From: an uncultured bacterium
GTDB taxonomy: Bacteria > Vulcanimicrobiota > Xenobia > Xenobiales > Xenobiaceae
DNA: 64,000 nucleotides
NCBI GenBank assembly: GCA_934644775.1
Contig: CAKUDB010000010.1
Coordinates: forward strand, 16,423-80,422
Direction: 5' to 3'
The position numbers and the translations under genes are program-made. Below are positions 40,619-49,994 of the stretch, piece after piece. Below the pieces are notes generated by a model. The model saw only the letters and a program-made list of their open reading frames with translations. It made no database searches and was not told the origin of the DNA. Position 1 is the stretch's first letter. Every line of letters begins with the position of its first letter.

Positions 40619-43600
40619 ATGAGAAAAAGCTTTTCAGACTTTTTAAAAAGTTTACTTACCTTCACTAATAAAAGCGTCCGGTTTGGTTTAGCCTTATTGC
40701 TCTGTTTAACCAGTTGGCTCTGCGCCTGCAGTATGAATAATAAGCTATTGAGCGATTATGTGGCTCCCAGCTTAATTTTGCCCCAAGGCCAGGCGCAAAA
40801 GTTGGCCGTCGTACATGCTGCTCCCTCGGGCGATTTAGTTTTGCCAGAACAATATTCAACCTTTACCATCGTCTTTAATCAGCCAGTAGTTAATTTAGGC
40901 ACCACTAAAGTCGATATTGAAGGGCTTCGTATCGAGCCACCCCTTAAGGGCGCTTGGACTTGGCGGGGGACGGCTTGCCTTACTTTTACTCCCAGCGAGC
41001 CATTAAAAATTTCTCACGCCTATCAAGTAACTGTACCTGCAGGCTTAATGGCTATTACCGGACAAAAGTTGGCCAAGCCCTACACTATGCGTTTTGTTAC
41101 GCCACGTCCTGCTGTTATTTATTCTTCTCCTGCTGACGCTGAGGTTAATGTTTCTTTAGATAAACCTATATTTTTACTTTTCAACCAGCCTATTCCCAAC
41201 CAGGCGGCTTGGGAATCTTTGCGCTTAACTTCCTCCCAAGGAGGTGTCTCTAGTCAGGTGCGCTCCGCTACCGAAGCTGAATTTAAAGCTTACATTAAAG
41301 AGTTGCGTGAGAATAAAGGCGACAAAGTTACTATGAACGGCTTAAGTGTCGATTTGGACAAATTGTTAGCCGAACAATTACTTGTTGTGGAGCATAAGTC
41401 TCCTTTTGACCAAGGCCAGCGCTATACTGTCACCATTCCGGCTGGTTTCAAAGCCGATCCTGATGCCGCCTACGGTTCTTTAACCGAAGACAGTTTATCT
41501 TTTAAAACTTACAATATTTTTAGCTTAAAATCTGTCACCAGCGCCAATGGCAACCATCCCGAAGACGATATTATCTTTACTTTTACCAATCCAGTCAAAA
41601 TGAAGAGTTTGGCTCAAGCCCTATCTTTTGAGCCGCCTGTAGATATAGCTAAAGATTATTTAGAAGATTCTTACTCCAGTTCTGAATTGAGGCTCAATTT
41701 GCCTTTAAAAGCTGGAACGGCTTACAAAATCAAGATTAGCTCCGACTTAAAAGATGATTTCAACAATAAAATTTCCAGCTCAGAGAAGATCAATTTTACT
41801 ACTGCAAATTTTAAGCCGCACTTAAGTTTGAGCAGCGGTCAAGCGGTAGTCGAAGCTAAAGTAAAAGGGGCTTCTCTGCCTTTAAGTAGTATCAATATAA
41901 GCTCAGTTAAGGTGGAAGCTAAGGTAGTTTCCTTGCAAGATCTTATTAAGATGGCCCAAGGTGACTTCTTCTTTGGAGGAATCGACAATTATCAACCTCA
42001 AGACGGCTTTACCTACGTAAAAGAGATAGCTTTAAAAAATAAGCTTAATACTTATTTAGATAATAAAATTGAGCTTGGGCAATTTTTGGAGAATAAATCT
42101 TCAGGTTTAGTTTTATTGCGTCTAACTTACCAAAATGCTGTTGGTAAAGAAGAGCATAGGACTGTGTTGGTTCAGCTTACCGATTTATGTTTAACTGCCA
42201 AATTCTCAGCTGTTAATAATTTACTTTGGGTGACAAGCTTAGATAGCGGCCAACCTGTAGCCAACGTAAAAGTAGCCCTTTATGACGAAAAAGCTCAACA
42301 AGTCTTTACTGGACAGACCGACAAGCAAGGCCTAATCCAGACTCCCGGTTGGAGTAAATATACTTCAGCTACAGACGGTTTCGCTCCCAGGCAATATATT
42401 TTGGCTTCTTTAGGAGAAGATCAGGCTTTTATAGCCTCTTCGGGAGCTAATAATTTAGAAACCTGGAAATTTAATATCTTTAATTACAGCACTTCCTATA
42501 AGGAAAATATTAAAAGTTGTATCTTTACTGATAAAGGCGTATATAGTCCAGGAGAAGAGCTGAAATTTAAGGCTCTGTTGCGTTCTAGTAAGCAAGCCCA
42601 TTTACAACTTCCTAAGTCAGTAAAGACTTTGCATTACAAAGCCCAAGACGGAGAAGACAAAACTTTCGCTAAAGGTACTTGCTCAGTTAGCGCTATGGGC
42701 AGTGTTCAGGGAAATATCTTAGTGCCGTCTAACGCTGCTTCCGGCTACGCTTTTATGGAATTGACTATTCCTGAAAAAGAAGCTCAAAAGCTCGGGATCC
42801 CTTCTTGGATAGGCTCAGTCTCTTACCGTATTGACGACTATCAGCCCGTCCAAACGGAAGCTAAAATTGTCTCTACCCAAAAGTCTCTGCTTTTAGGTGA
42901 AGAATTTAAAGGTCGCATTGAAGGACGTTTCCTTTTTGGAGCCCCTATGGATAATGATCGCTTCCGTTACTCTTCTTCCCTCGATAAAGCTCCTTATTTT
43001 AGTAAGAAGTACCCCGATTATTCTTTTTATTCCCAAGTTTGGGAGGAAGATGACGATGTCAATAGCACTGCCACTTTATTATCTGGCAGTGGCAGACTCG
43101 ACAATAAAGGCCAATTTGCTGTCGAAATACCTACTACAGGAGTACATTACGAGTCTCCTTCCGTTTTATCGGTGGAAGCTTCAGTAATTTCTTCGAGTTT
43201 GAAAGAAGTCTCGGCCTCTTGGCAAGTTCCAGTCTGGCCTTCTTCTAGTATCGTCGGTATTAAATTAGATTCTTACTTGGCTAAGCAAGGTCAGCCTTTC
43301 CAAGGGCAATTATTAGCCCTCAACAAAGATGAAGAAGCCCAGAAAGGTATTCCCATAAAGGTTGAACTTGTTCGTAAAACTTGGGATTCAGTTTATAAAT
43401 CTGGAGTGGGTGGTTCTTACAATTGGGTCAGCGACTCCAAAGAAGAGATAGAAAATACCCAAACGGTTGTTAGTGGGGCTGACCCGGTAAAATTCAGTCT
43501 TACTCCCAAAACTGCCGGAAGTTATCTTATTCGCGCCTCCATTACCGATAATAAAGGGCGACGTAGCCTTAACGAAACGGAAGTGTGGTGTAGCGGTTCC

Positions 43601-46360
43601 GGCTATGCGGCTTGGGAAAGACATGACGATAATGAGTTAAACTTAAAATGTAACGCTAAATCTTACTTGCCCGGTCAGACGGCAGAAATTTTGGTACAGT
43701 CTCCCTTTGAAGAGGCCGAGGCCCTGGTAAGTATAGAAACCGATTCTATAATCGATAGTTGGAATATTAAGCTTCAAGGTACGGCACCTACGATTAAGGT
43801 TCCGATAAAAGGCTTTTATGCGCCCAATGTCTACGTTTCGGTAATTTTAGTTAAAGGTAGGGAGGGTAAAGTTAATCTTAGTCCGGGCGGTTTAGATTTA
43901 AGTAAGCCTACTTTCAGATTTGGCTATACCCAATTAAAAGTTGATAATCCCCAAACTAAACTCAAGGTAGAAGTCCTGTCCGATTTTGCCCAATATAAGC
44001 CAGGACAAACTGCTTCAGTAACGCTTAAATTGAGCGATTCTCAAGGTAAACCGGTTAGTGGTGAGGTTTGTTTATGGGCCGTCGATGAAGGCGTATTAAA
44101 CTTGGTTGGCTATAAATTGCCCAACTATTACGATGCTTTCTATACTAATCGAGACTTAAATGTGATAACTTCTGAAAGTTGCGCCGATGTTATCGGTTTA
44201 CGCTCTTACGGTACTAAAGGAGCTAACCAAGGTGGAGGTGGCGGCAACGATGACAGAGTGCGTGACGACTTTACTCCGACAATTATGTGGAAGCCGTCTG
44301 TAACTATTGATGATACTGGCCACACTATAGTGCGCTTTAAGGCACCCGATAGTTTAACCCGTTATCGCCTTATGGCTGTAGCCTGTGACAATGGTGAACG
44401 ATTCGGTCAAGGCCAAGCTACTTTTGAAGTAAGTAAAAAGCTGGTATTATTGCCTTCCATTATAAAATATGCCCGTTGTGGTGACTCCTTCCAAGTTGGT
44501 GTCTTAGCCCGCAACAATACCGACAAAGCTTCTTCTGTTACTGTCAAAGCTCAGAGTAAAGGATTGAATTTAGCCAACGATTCTTTCCAAACTACTTTAA
44601 AGCCTACAGAAGAAAAGGTTATGCTTTTTGACGTTTCGGCTTCAGATTGTGGCCGTTTCCCCATTAAATTTAAAGGACGAATGGGAAGCGAAACTGATAT
44701 TTGCCAATATACTATAGAGGTTATTCCCGATGAGAAGACCAACGTAGCTGCTGTTTCTGGAGAGTTCGACTCTAAAGAAGCTGCCCAATATGTCAAAGTG
44801 CCCGGCGGAGCCAAAGTTGGCAGTGCCGTTTTAGATATATCCGTATCCAACAACTTTGCCAGTCAACTTAACGGAGCTGTCCAAAAGTTGTGGAACGAAG
44901 ATCCTATTGCTTTAGATACAATTTTAGCTCGAACCGAGATCGTTTTGCTTTCTGAAAGATTGGGTCTCAAGTTACCCCAAGAACTCAATTCTGAAGCCAA
45001 GCGTAAAGCGGCTGTCCAAGACTATGTCAATAAGCTCGAAAAATTCAGAACTTCCGAGGGCGGCTTCTCACTTTGGCCTGGTTCTAAAGTTAATAGCTAT
45101 ACTTATACTGCTTGGGCTTTAGAGATTATGACCAAGCTGAAAAAGATGGGCTGGCTCGATAGTGGCCGCGAATATATTTACCTGAATACCAAGTTTTATG
45201 CTAAAGATGCTCTCTACGCCTCTTTACTGGAATTGCCTAAAGTAAATGACGGAAGTGGCGATCCCGGTATACCTATGCTTTTTTCCGCTTTATGCCAAAC
45301 TGGAGAAGGCCAAAATTCTACTTTAGTAGTGCTGTACAGAGCTCGCCGTAAGTTCTCCTTGACTGGAAGGGCTTATATACTTAAAGCTGCCGCCGAATTG
45401 GACAATCGGGAAATAGCTGACGCTTTGCGCCAAGAATTGAATAATATACTTAAAGTCGAAGAGCGCCAAGCTTGGTTTGAAGAAGATGGCTCGCCCGAAC
45501 TTGGCTCCATTTCTGAGCGCACTTTGAGCAACGCTGTCGCTCTTTCGGCTATGTTACATAGCGGCGACTTTAGGTTCGCTCCTAAGGTATTGGCCTGGTT
45601 ATTCAATCATAAAGTTTCTGGTAGTTGGGGCTCTGAGTTAGTCGACGCCAAAGTGGCCGAAGCTTTGACAACTTACACTAGTAAAGAACAGGTTGTGCGC
45701 CATGATGTGGAAGTAAAAGTGCGTTCTGGTGGCAAACAGCTCTTGAAAGGTACGCTTAAATATCCTCAAGCCAATTGTCTTTTCGCTTCCAATTCTCTTG
45801 CCGCTGTCGGCCAGGAAGTACCTATAGAGATGAGCAAGACGAGCATAGGCAAGTTATATTACGATTTATTACTTCGTTATGCTCCCACTAAGCCTATGCC
45901 CGCTACTGATAAGGGTTTCTATATTTTCCAAAGTTGCAGTACTTTAGACGCTTTAGATCGACCTATTCCTTTTACCGAGCTTAAGGTTGGCCAAGTTTAT
46001 AAAGTAAGCATAAGTGTAATTTCTCCCGTAAATCGCGATCAGGTGATCGTCAATGTGCCGCTGCCTGCCGGTTTGGAAGTTGTCAATACAACTTTCGATA
46101 CAGAGAGTAACTTATATAGTAAGTTGCTTAATAAGGTTAATCCCGATCCTAGGTACGGAACCTTTACTGACGCCCAATATTACTCCGATCATGTTAAGGT
46201 GTGGGCTGAAGGCTTGCAAGCTGGCGAGCATACTTACAGTTTCTTAGCTAGAGCTGTCGCTTGTGGCCATTATCGTATGCCTGGGGCCAGAATCTACCAG
46301 AAAAATCGTCCTGAAGTTTTTGGTTGTACTTCGGAAACGAGGTTGAAAATTGTCCCTTAA
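40619..46360 (+). CDS. Alpha-2-macroglobulin lipoprotein (MG2 family), thioester motif absent
   Basis: A 1913-residue surface or periplasmic lipoprotein: basic start, hydrophobic helix and a lipobox L-C-A-C with lipidated Cys most likely at 37. It has bacterial MG1/MG2-type domains (PSGDLVLPEQYSTFTIVFNQPV; FTDKGVYSPGEELKFKALLR), the alpha-2-macroglobulin core (DDFTPTIMWKPSVTIDDTGH near 1220 and APDSLTRYRLMAVA) and a TED-like helical region after ~1420. At the place where ECAM/YfhM proteins carry the thioester CLEQ, this protein reads ALDT (residues 1431-1434), so it should lack the covalent trap, as in YfaS-type proteins. An AGGCAGGTG site precedes the ATG, and a hairpin (CCATTCC/GGAATGG, 40543-40562) lies in the leader. 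The following gene is pbpC, the known partner. Confidence 0.9.
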   Translation: MRKSFSDFLKSLLTFTNKSVRFGLALLLCLTSWLCACSMNNKLLSDYVAPSLILPQGQAQKLAVVHAAPSGDLVLPEQYSTFTIVFNQPVVNLGTTKVDIEGLRIEPPLKGAWTWRGTACLTFTPSEPLKISHAYQVTVPAGLMAITGQKLAKPYTMRFVTPRPAVIYSSPADAEVNVSLDKPIFLLFNQPIPNQAAWESLRLTSSQGGVSSQVRSATEAEFKAYIKELRENKGDKVTMNGLSVDLDKLLAEQLLVVEHKSPFDQGQRYTVTIPAGFKADPDAAYGSLTEDSLSFKTYNIFSLKSVTSANGNHPEDDIIFTFTNPVKMKSLAQALSFEPPVDIAKDYLEDSYSSSELRLNLPLKAGTAYKIKISSDLKDDFNNKISSSEKINFTTANFKPHLSLSSGQAVVEAKVKGASLPLSSINISSVKVEAKVVSLQDLIKMAQGDFFFGGIDNYQPQDGFTYVKEIALKNKLNTYLDNKIELGQFLENKSSGLVLLRLTYQNAVGKEEHRTVLVQLTDLCLTAKFSAVNNLLWVTSLDSGQPVANVKVALYDEKAQQVFTGQTDKQGLIQTPGWSKYTSATDGFAPRQYILASLGEDQAFIASSGANNLETWKFNIFNYSTSYKENIKSCIFTDKGVYSPGEELKFKALLRSSKQAHLQLPKSVKTLHYKAQDGEDKTFAKGTCSVSAMGSVQGNILVPSNAASGYAFMELTIPEKEAQKLGIPSWIGSVSYRIDDYQPVQTEAKIVSTQKSLLLGEEFKGRIEGRFLFGAPMDNDRFRYSSSLDKAPYFSKKYPDYSFYSQVWEEDDDVNSTATLLSGSGRLDNKGQFAVEIPTTGVHYESPSVLSVEASVISSSLKEVSASWQVPVWPSSSIVGIKLDSYLAKQGQPFQGQLLALNKDEEAQKGIPIKVELVRKTWDSVYKSGVGGSYNWVSDSKEEIENTQTVVSGADPVKFSLTPKTAGSYLIRASITDNKGRRSLNETEVWCSGSGYAAWERHDDNELNLKCNAKSYLPGQTAEILVQSPFEEAEALVSIETDSIIDSWNIKLQGTAPTIKVPIKGFYAPNVYVSVILVKGREGKVNLSPGGLDLSKPTFRFGYTQLKVDNPQTKLKVEVLSDFAQYKPGQTASVTLKLSDSQGKPVSGEVCLWAVDEGVLNLVGYKLPNYYDAFYTNRDLNVITSESCADVIGLRSYGTKGANQGGGGGNDDRVRDDFTPTIMWKPSVTIDDTGHTIVRFKAPDSLTRYRLMAVACDNGERFGQGQATFEVSKKLVLLPSIIKYARCGDSFQVGVLARNNTDKASSVTVKAQSKGLNLANDSFQTTLKPTEEKVMLFDVSASDCGRFPIKFKGRMGSETDICQYTIEVIPDEKTNVAAVSGEFDSKEAAQYVKVPGGAKVGSAVLDISVSNNFASQLNGAVQKLWNEDPIALDTILARTEIVLLSERLGLKLPQELNSEAKRKAAVQDYVNKLEKFRTSEGGFSLWPGSKVNSYTYTAWALEIMTKLKKMGWLDSGREYIYLNTKFYAKDALYASLLELPKVNDGSGDPGIPMLFSALCQTGEGQNSTLVVLYRARRKFSLTGRAYILKAAAELDNREIADALRQELNNILKVEERQAWFEEDGSPELGSISERTLSNAVALSAMLHSGDFRFAPKVLAWLFNHKVSGSWGSELVDAKVAEALTTYTSKEQVVRHDVEVKVRSGGKQLLKGTLKYPQANCLFASNSLAAVGQEVPIEMSKTSIGKLYYDLLLRYAPTKPMPATDKGFYIFQSCSTLDALDRPIPFTELKVGQVYKVSISVISPVNRDQVIVNVPLPAGLEVVNTTFDTESNLYSKLLNKVNPDPRYGTFTDAQYYSDHVKVWAEGLQAGEHTYSFLARAVACGHYRMPGARIYQKNRPEVFGCTSETRLKIVP

Positions 46361-48845
46361 GGGCTCAGATATTAGGAACTTCTCCACCGCTTGTTTTAAA
46401 TGGTGGTGGAGGAGCACCTTAATTTTGTTGGTCATTTTAGGGGTTGGGCTATTGCTCTTTGTCTCTAGGCCTTGGCCGACAGCTTATCCTTTAAAAGCTG
46501 AAAGAAATTCTACCTTAATTTACGATCGTGACGGTAATCTTCTCCGAGAAGTCCATCTAGCTGGGGGAACTAGCAAACGCTGGATCCCCTTGAAAAGTAT
46601 CCCTATCTGGGTGCAAGAAGCTATTTTGACCGCTGAGGATCGGCGCTTTTATTATCATTGTGGTGCCGATCCTTTAGCTATTATGCGTAGCTTCTATTAT
46701 AATTGCCAAGCCGGCCGAGTCCTTATGGGCGGCTCTACTATCAGTGAACAACTCACTCGTTTACTAATCTCGCCTGGGCCGCGCACTTTCAAGACTAAGG
46801 TGATCGAGCTTTTATACTCTTTGCGCCTCTCTTTTAATTTTAGCAAAGAGCAAATTTTGGAGGCCTACTTAAATAGGATCTATTTTGGCGGCCAGGCTTA
46901 TGGTATAGAGGCGGCCTCTCAGCTCTATTTTGGCTGTTCGGCTCGAACTTTATCTCCGGCCCAAGGAGCTTTTTTAGCCGTATTAGTACGCTCTCCCCAA
47001 GAATTGGCTCCCTATAAAGATATAAATCCGGCCTTAAAGTTACAGCGCTATTTACTATTAAGTATGGAAAAGAGGGGAGCCATCGACAAGGTCGATTTAC
47101 AGTCAGCTTTAGCTGAAAAAATCACTTTGGCCCCTCTTTCCGAGCGTTTTGCTGCGCCTCACTTTTGTGATTTTGTTGTCGCTCAAAATGAGCCAGGGGC
47201 TATCCAAGGGGCCGTTCGTATCGATACTACTTTAAGTCTAAAAATTCAAAATTATGCAGAAAATGTTTTGAATTATCATTTAGGGCGTTTAGCTTCCCAT
47301 CATGTCAAGGATGGCAGCTTGATAGTTTTAGATATTAAGAGTGGCGATATTTTGGCTATGGTCGGCTCCCCAAACTATTTTGCTCTTCCTGACGGGCAAA
47401 ATAATGGATGCTTAACTTTGCGCCAGCCTGGTTCAACTCTTAAGCCTTTTACTTATGCTTTGGCTTTACAACATGGCTTTACGGCTGCTTCAATCTTGCC
47501 CGACCTTAGCTATTTGGACGCCATACTTAAAGATGCTTTTGTGCCTGAAAATTACGATCGACGCTTCCATGGTCCGGTACGTTTACGCCAAGCTTTGGCT
47601 TGTTCTTACAATGTGCCGGCTGTCTATACTTTACAAAAAGTAGGCCTCAACTCACTTTTAGAATTATTACATAATTTAGGTCTTACAGAATTAAAAGATA
47701 GCTCTCAACATTACGGATTAGGTTTGACTTTGGGTAGTGGTGAAGTTAGCTTGTTACATTTAGCTAATGCTTACAGAGCGCTGGCCCAAGAGGGTTGTTT
47801 TCAAGCTGTACGATTTTATAAGTCATATACTGACAGCCAAGGTGAAAGACATTTTTGGCCTTCGAAAGACAGGGAAGGCCCAGTGATACCGCCTGAAGTT
47901 TGTAGCTTAATAAGCGATATTTTAGCTGATAACCGGGCCCGAACTGAAGCTTTTGGCTATCACAGCGCTCTCAATTTCCCTTTTCACTGCTCGGTAAAAA
48001 CTGGTACTTCCAAAGGGTACCGCGATAATTGGTGTTTGGGTTACGATGATAATTACGTTGTCGGTGTTTGGACAGGAAATTTTGATGCTTCTTCGATGCG
48101 CAACGTCTCTGGCATTAGCGGAGCAGCTCCAATTTTTCGTGATCTTATGAAATATGTTCACCAATATCCCGGTCGTTCAAGTAATATTTCAGAATTAAAA
48201 AAAATTAACTCAACTGAAGCAAAATTAGAAAAGAGATGGATTTGCGCAGAATCGGGAGCTAATCCAGGGCCTTATTGTTACAATAAAATCCAAGAATATT
48301 TTTTGCCCGGTACTTTCTCTAGTGAAGTATGCCAAGTACATAAACTTTATTGTTTTAGTAAAAATGATAAGCAACCTGTAAATCCACTCGCTAGCTCTCC
48401 CTCTAAATATTTTACTAAGGTTGTGCCCGTCTATCCCTCTTTATACCGAGCTTGGATGGAAGAGCATAATATGCCCATTCCCCCTCAATGGGCTTTATAT
48501 CGAAAGGCTGATCTCCAAGCCCAAAAAGAAAAGGGCTTAGGGGCCAATTTTAGCGTACAGCCTGAAAGGCAGGTAGCGGAAGATAAGATTATCTTTCCAG
48601 AAGATGGAGCCGTCTTCCGTATCGATCCTTTCCTTAAACGTCAGCATCAAAAATTGAACTTACGAGCCACTTCCTCCCAACCTAACCAAAAATTCACTTG
48701 GAAAATCGATGGTCAAATTTTCCAAGTGAGCTCAGAACCTCATGTGGTTAGTTGGCCTTTACGTGAAGGTGTCCACCATATTAGCTTGCTTCCTGAAAGG
48801 GGCGGGCCTACTTACCATACTATTACTGTTACGGTATATCCTTAG
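46350..48845 (+). CDS. pbpC: Penicillin-binding protein 1C (PbpC)
   Basis: A bifunctional transglycosylase/transpeptidase, 831 residues. One N-terminal membrane helix (STLILLVILGVGLLLFV), GT51 domain with EDRRFYYHCGAD and the GGSTISEQLTR motif, transpeptidase domain with S362 (STLK), SYN at 419-421 and KTGT from K550, and a C-terminal BiPBP_C domain ending in PERGGPTYHTITVTV. All catalytic motifs look intact. The TTG start at 46350 overlaps the macroglobulin gene by 11 nt and has a GAGG site inside it, so the two are translationally coupled. In E. coli, PBP1c pairs with the thioester-type macroglobulin YfhM, thought to trap proteases when the envelope is breached. Confidence 0.96.
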   Translation: MSLKGSDIRNFSTACFKWWWRSTLILLVILGVGLLLFVSRPWPTAYPLKAERNSTLIYDRDGNLLREVHLAGGTSKRWIPLKSIPIWVQEAILTAEDRRFYYHCGADPLAIMRSFYYNCQAGRVLMGGSTISEQLTRLLISPGPRTFKTKVIELLYSLRLSFNFSKEQILEAYLNRIYFGGQAYGIEAASQLYFGCSARTLSPAQGAFLAVLVRSPQELAPYKDINPALKLQRYLLLSMEKRGAIDKVDLQSALAEKITLAPLSERFAAPHFCDFVVAQNEPGAIQGAVRIDTTLSLKIQNYAENVLNYHLGRLASHHVKDGSLIVLDIKSGDILAMVGSPNYFALPDGQNNGCLTLRQPGSTLKPFTYALALQHGFTAASILPDLSYLDAILKDAFVPENYDRRFHGPVRLRQALACSYNVPAVYTLQKVGLNSLLELLHNLGLTELKDSSQHYGLGLTLGSGEVSLLHLANAYRALAQEGCFQAVRFYKSYTDSQGERHFWPSKDREGPVIPPEVCSLISDILADNRARTEAFGYHSALNFPFHCSVKTGTSKGYRDNWCLGYDDNYVVGVWTGNFDASSMRNVSGISGAAPIFRDLMKYVHQYPGRSSNISELKKINSTEAKLEKRWICAESGANPGPYCYNKIQEYFLPGTFSSEVCQVHKLYCFSKNDKQPVNPLASSPSKYFTKVVPVYPSLYRAWMEEHNMPIPPQWALYRKADLQAQKEKGLGANFSVQPERQVAEDKIIFPEDGAVFRIDPFLKRQHQKLNLRATSSQPNQKFTWKIDGQIFQVSSEPHVVSWPLREGVHHISLLPERGGPTYHTITVTVYP

Positions 48846-48913
48846 GCTGATAGATTTGTAACTCCAGTTGTTTTTTACTTGGCTCAACTTTTACTTTTTA
48901 TGTAGCTGTCCAA

Positions 48914-49720
48914 TTAGTCGATTTTGTACCATTTTTGCAAAGGATGATCCCAGCGTACTAACTTGGTGCCATTCTCTTCTGGCTCCATAGTAGCTTCGCC
49001 CCGGCGAAAGCGCGGAGAACGATCTGGGCCGCTGAAAGGATGTTTTACCTCTCTAATAATGGCATTTAATAGATTAGTCTTGCTAGTTAGACGCAAATCT
49101 CGCACCCAACGTCCGTCGCCGTAACCAGTATTATAAGAGTGGATAGGACGATCCGACCAAATATAATGATCAGGATTGAGCGGATCTTCCACTAAACGAC
49201 AATCTTTCTTGAGACAAACAAATTCTTGGCCTGTCCAGCGCAACACTCTAAAGGTAGCAATTTGTACCCCTATAGGAGTCTCTCCTAAAACTACGATAAT
49301 TTTGCCATCTTTATCAGGATCGATTACGTACTTTATTTCATAATTGAGGTTATCGACTTTGCCAAAGACTAAGGGGTTTTCCATAATGACTTGCGGCTCA
49401 ATCTTGCGAAAAGCTTGCCCGGAAGCATAACGGGCTCTGGGCCCTTCCCAGATAATTTGGCCCTTTTCATCAAAAAAGACCAACTGGGCCAAATAGCCAT
49501 TTTCCGAATGATTATAGGCCACCAAAGCTACGCTTTCCGGTTTCTCATCATTATTTATATCTATATAAAACTGTTGGTAAGGTTTCGTTTGCTCAGTAGG
49601 AGCTGCTTGCAGCGGGTTATGATAGGGAGAAGCTGGAGCTGTCAGTCCTAAGCTTAAATATAAACTGAGCCCTAGAGCTGCTTTGCTTAAAAGTAATTTG
49701 GGGTATTTATATCCAAACAT
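48914..49720 (-). CDS. Secreted protein of unknown function with calcium-binding-like repeat
   Basis: A 268-residue protein with a signal peptide (LLLSKAALGLSLYLSLGLTAPASP). Near residue 50 it has DINNDEKPESVAL, which resembles FG-GAP/VCBS-like Asp-rich loops, and a second such loop (VIDPDKDGKIIVVLG) near 132. The rest is beta-rich with Trp/Tyr near the end. I do not recognise the family; it may be a periplasmic beta-propeller-like fragment. It is convergent with pbpC and divergent from radA. Confidence 0.65.
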   Translation of the reverse strand: MFGYKYPKLLLSKAALGLSLYLSLGLTAPASPYHNPLQAAPTEQTKPYQQFYIDINNDEKPESVALVAYNHSENGYLAQLVFFDEKGQIIWEGPRARYASGQAFRKIEPQVIMENPLVFGKVDNLNYEIKYVIDPDKDGKIIVVLGETPIGVQIATFRVLRWTGQEFVCLKKDCRLVEDPLNPDHYIWSDRPIHSYNTGYGDGRWVRDLRLTSKTNLLNAIIREVKHPFSGPDRSPRFRRGEATMEPEENGTKLVRWDHPLQKWYKID

Positions 49721-49994
49721 TTTTTGCCGCTTAACCTCTCAACAGTATTAAAATGTTTCTTACATCAGATCTTATTTCCCAGTAATTTATTTTCCTGGTA
49801 TAACAAGATTCGTTTCTTTTTTGAAAAAGGCGGAAAATAAGGAGCTTGCTACTCATAATGACATTACAAAAATGTGCCAAGTATAAAAATATTCTTTACT
49901 ATTTTAGATTTTTAGCTTTTGTCTGTAGGTAGTTAATTAGTAGCGGCAGAATAGGCATTAGGTAAATAGAACCAAGGTAGAGGATATATTAGGC

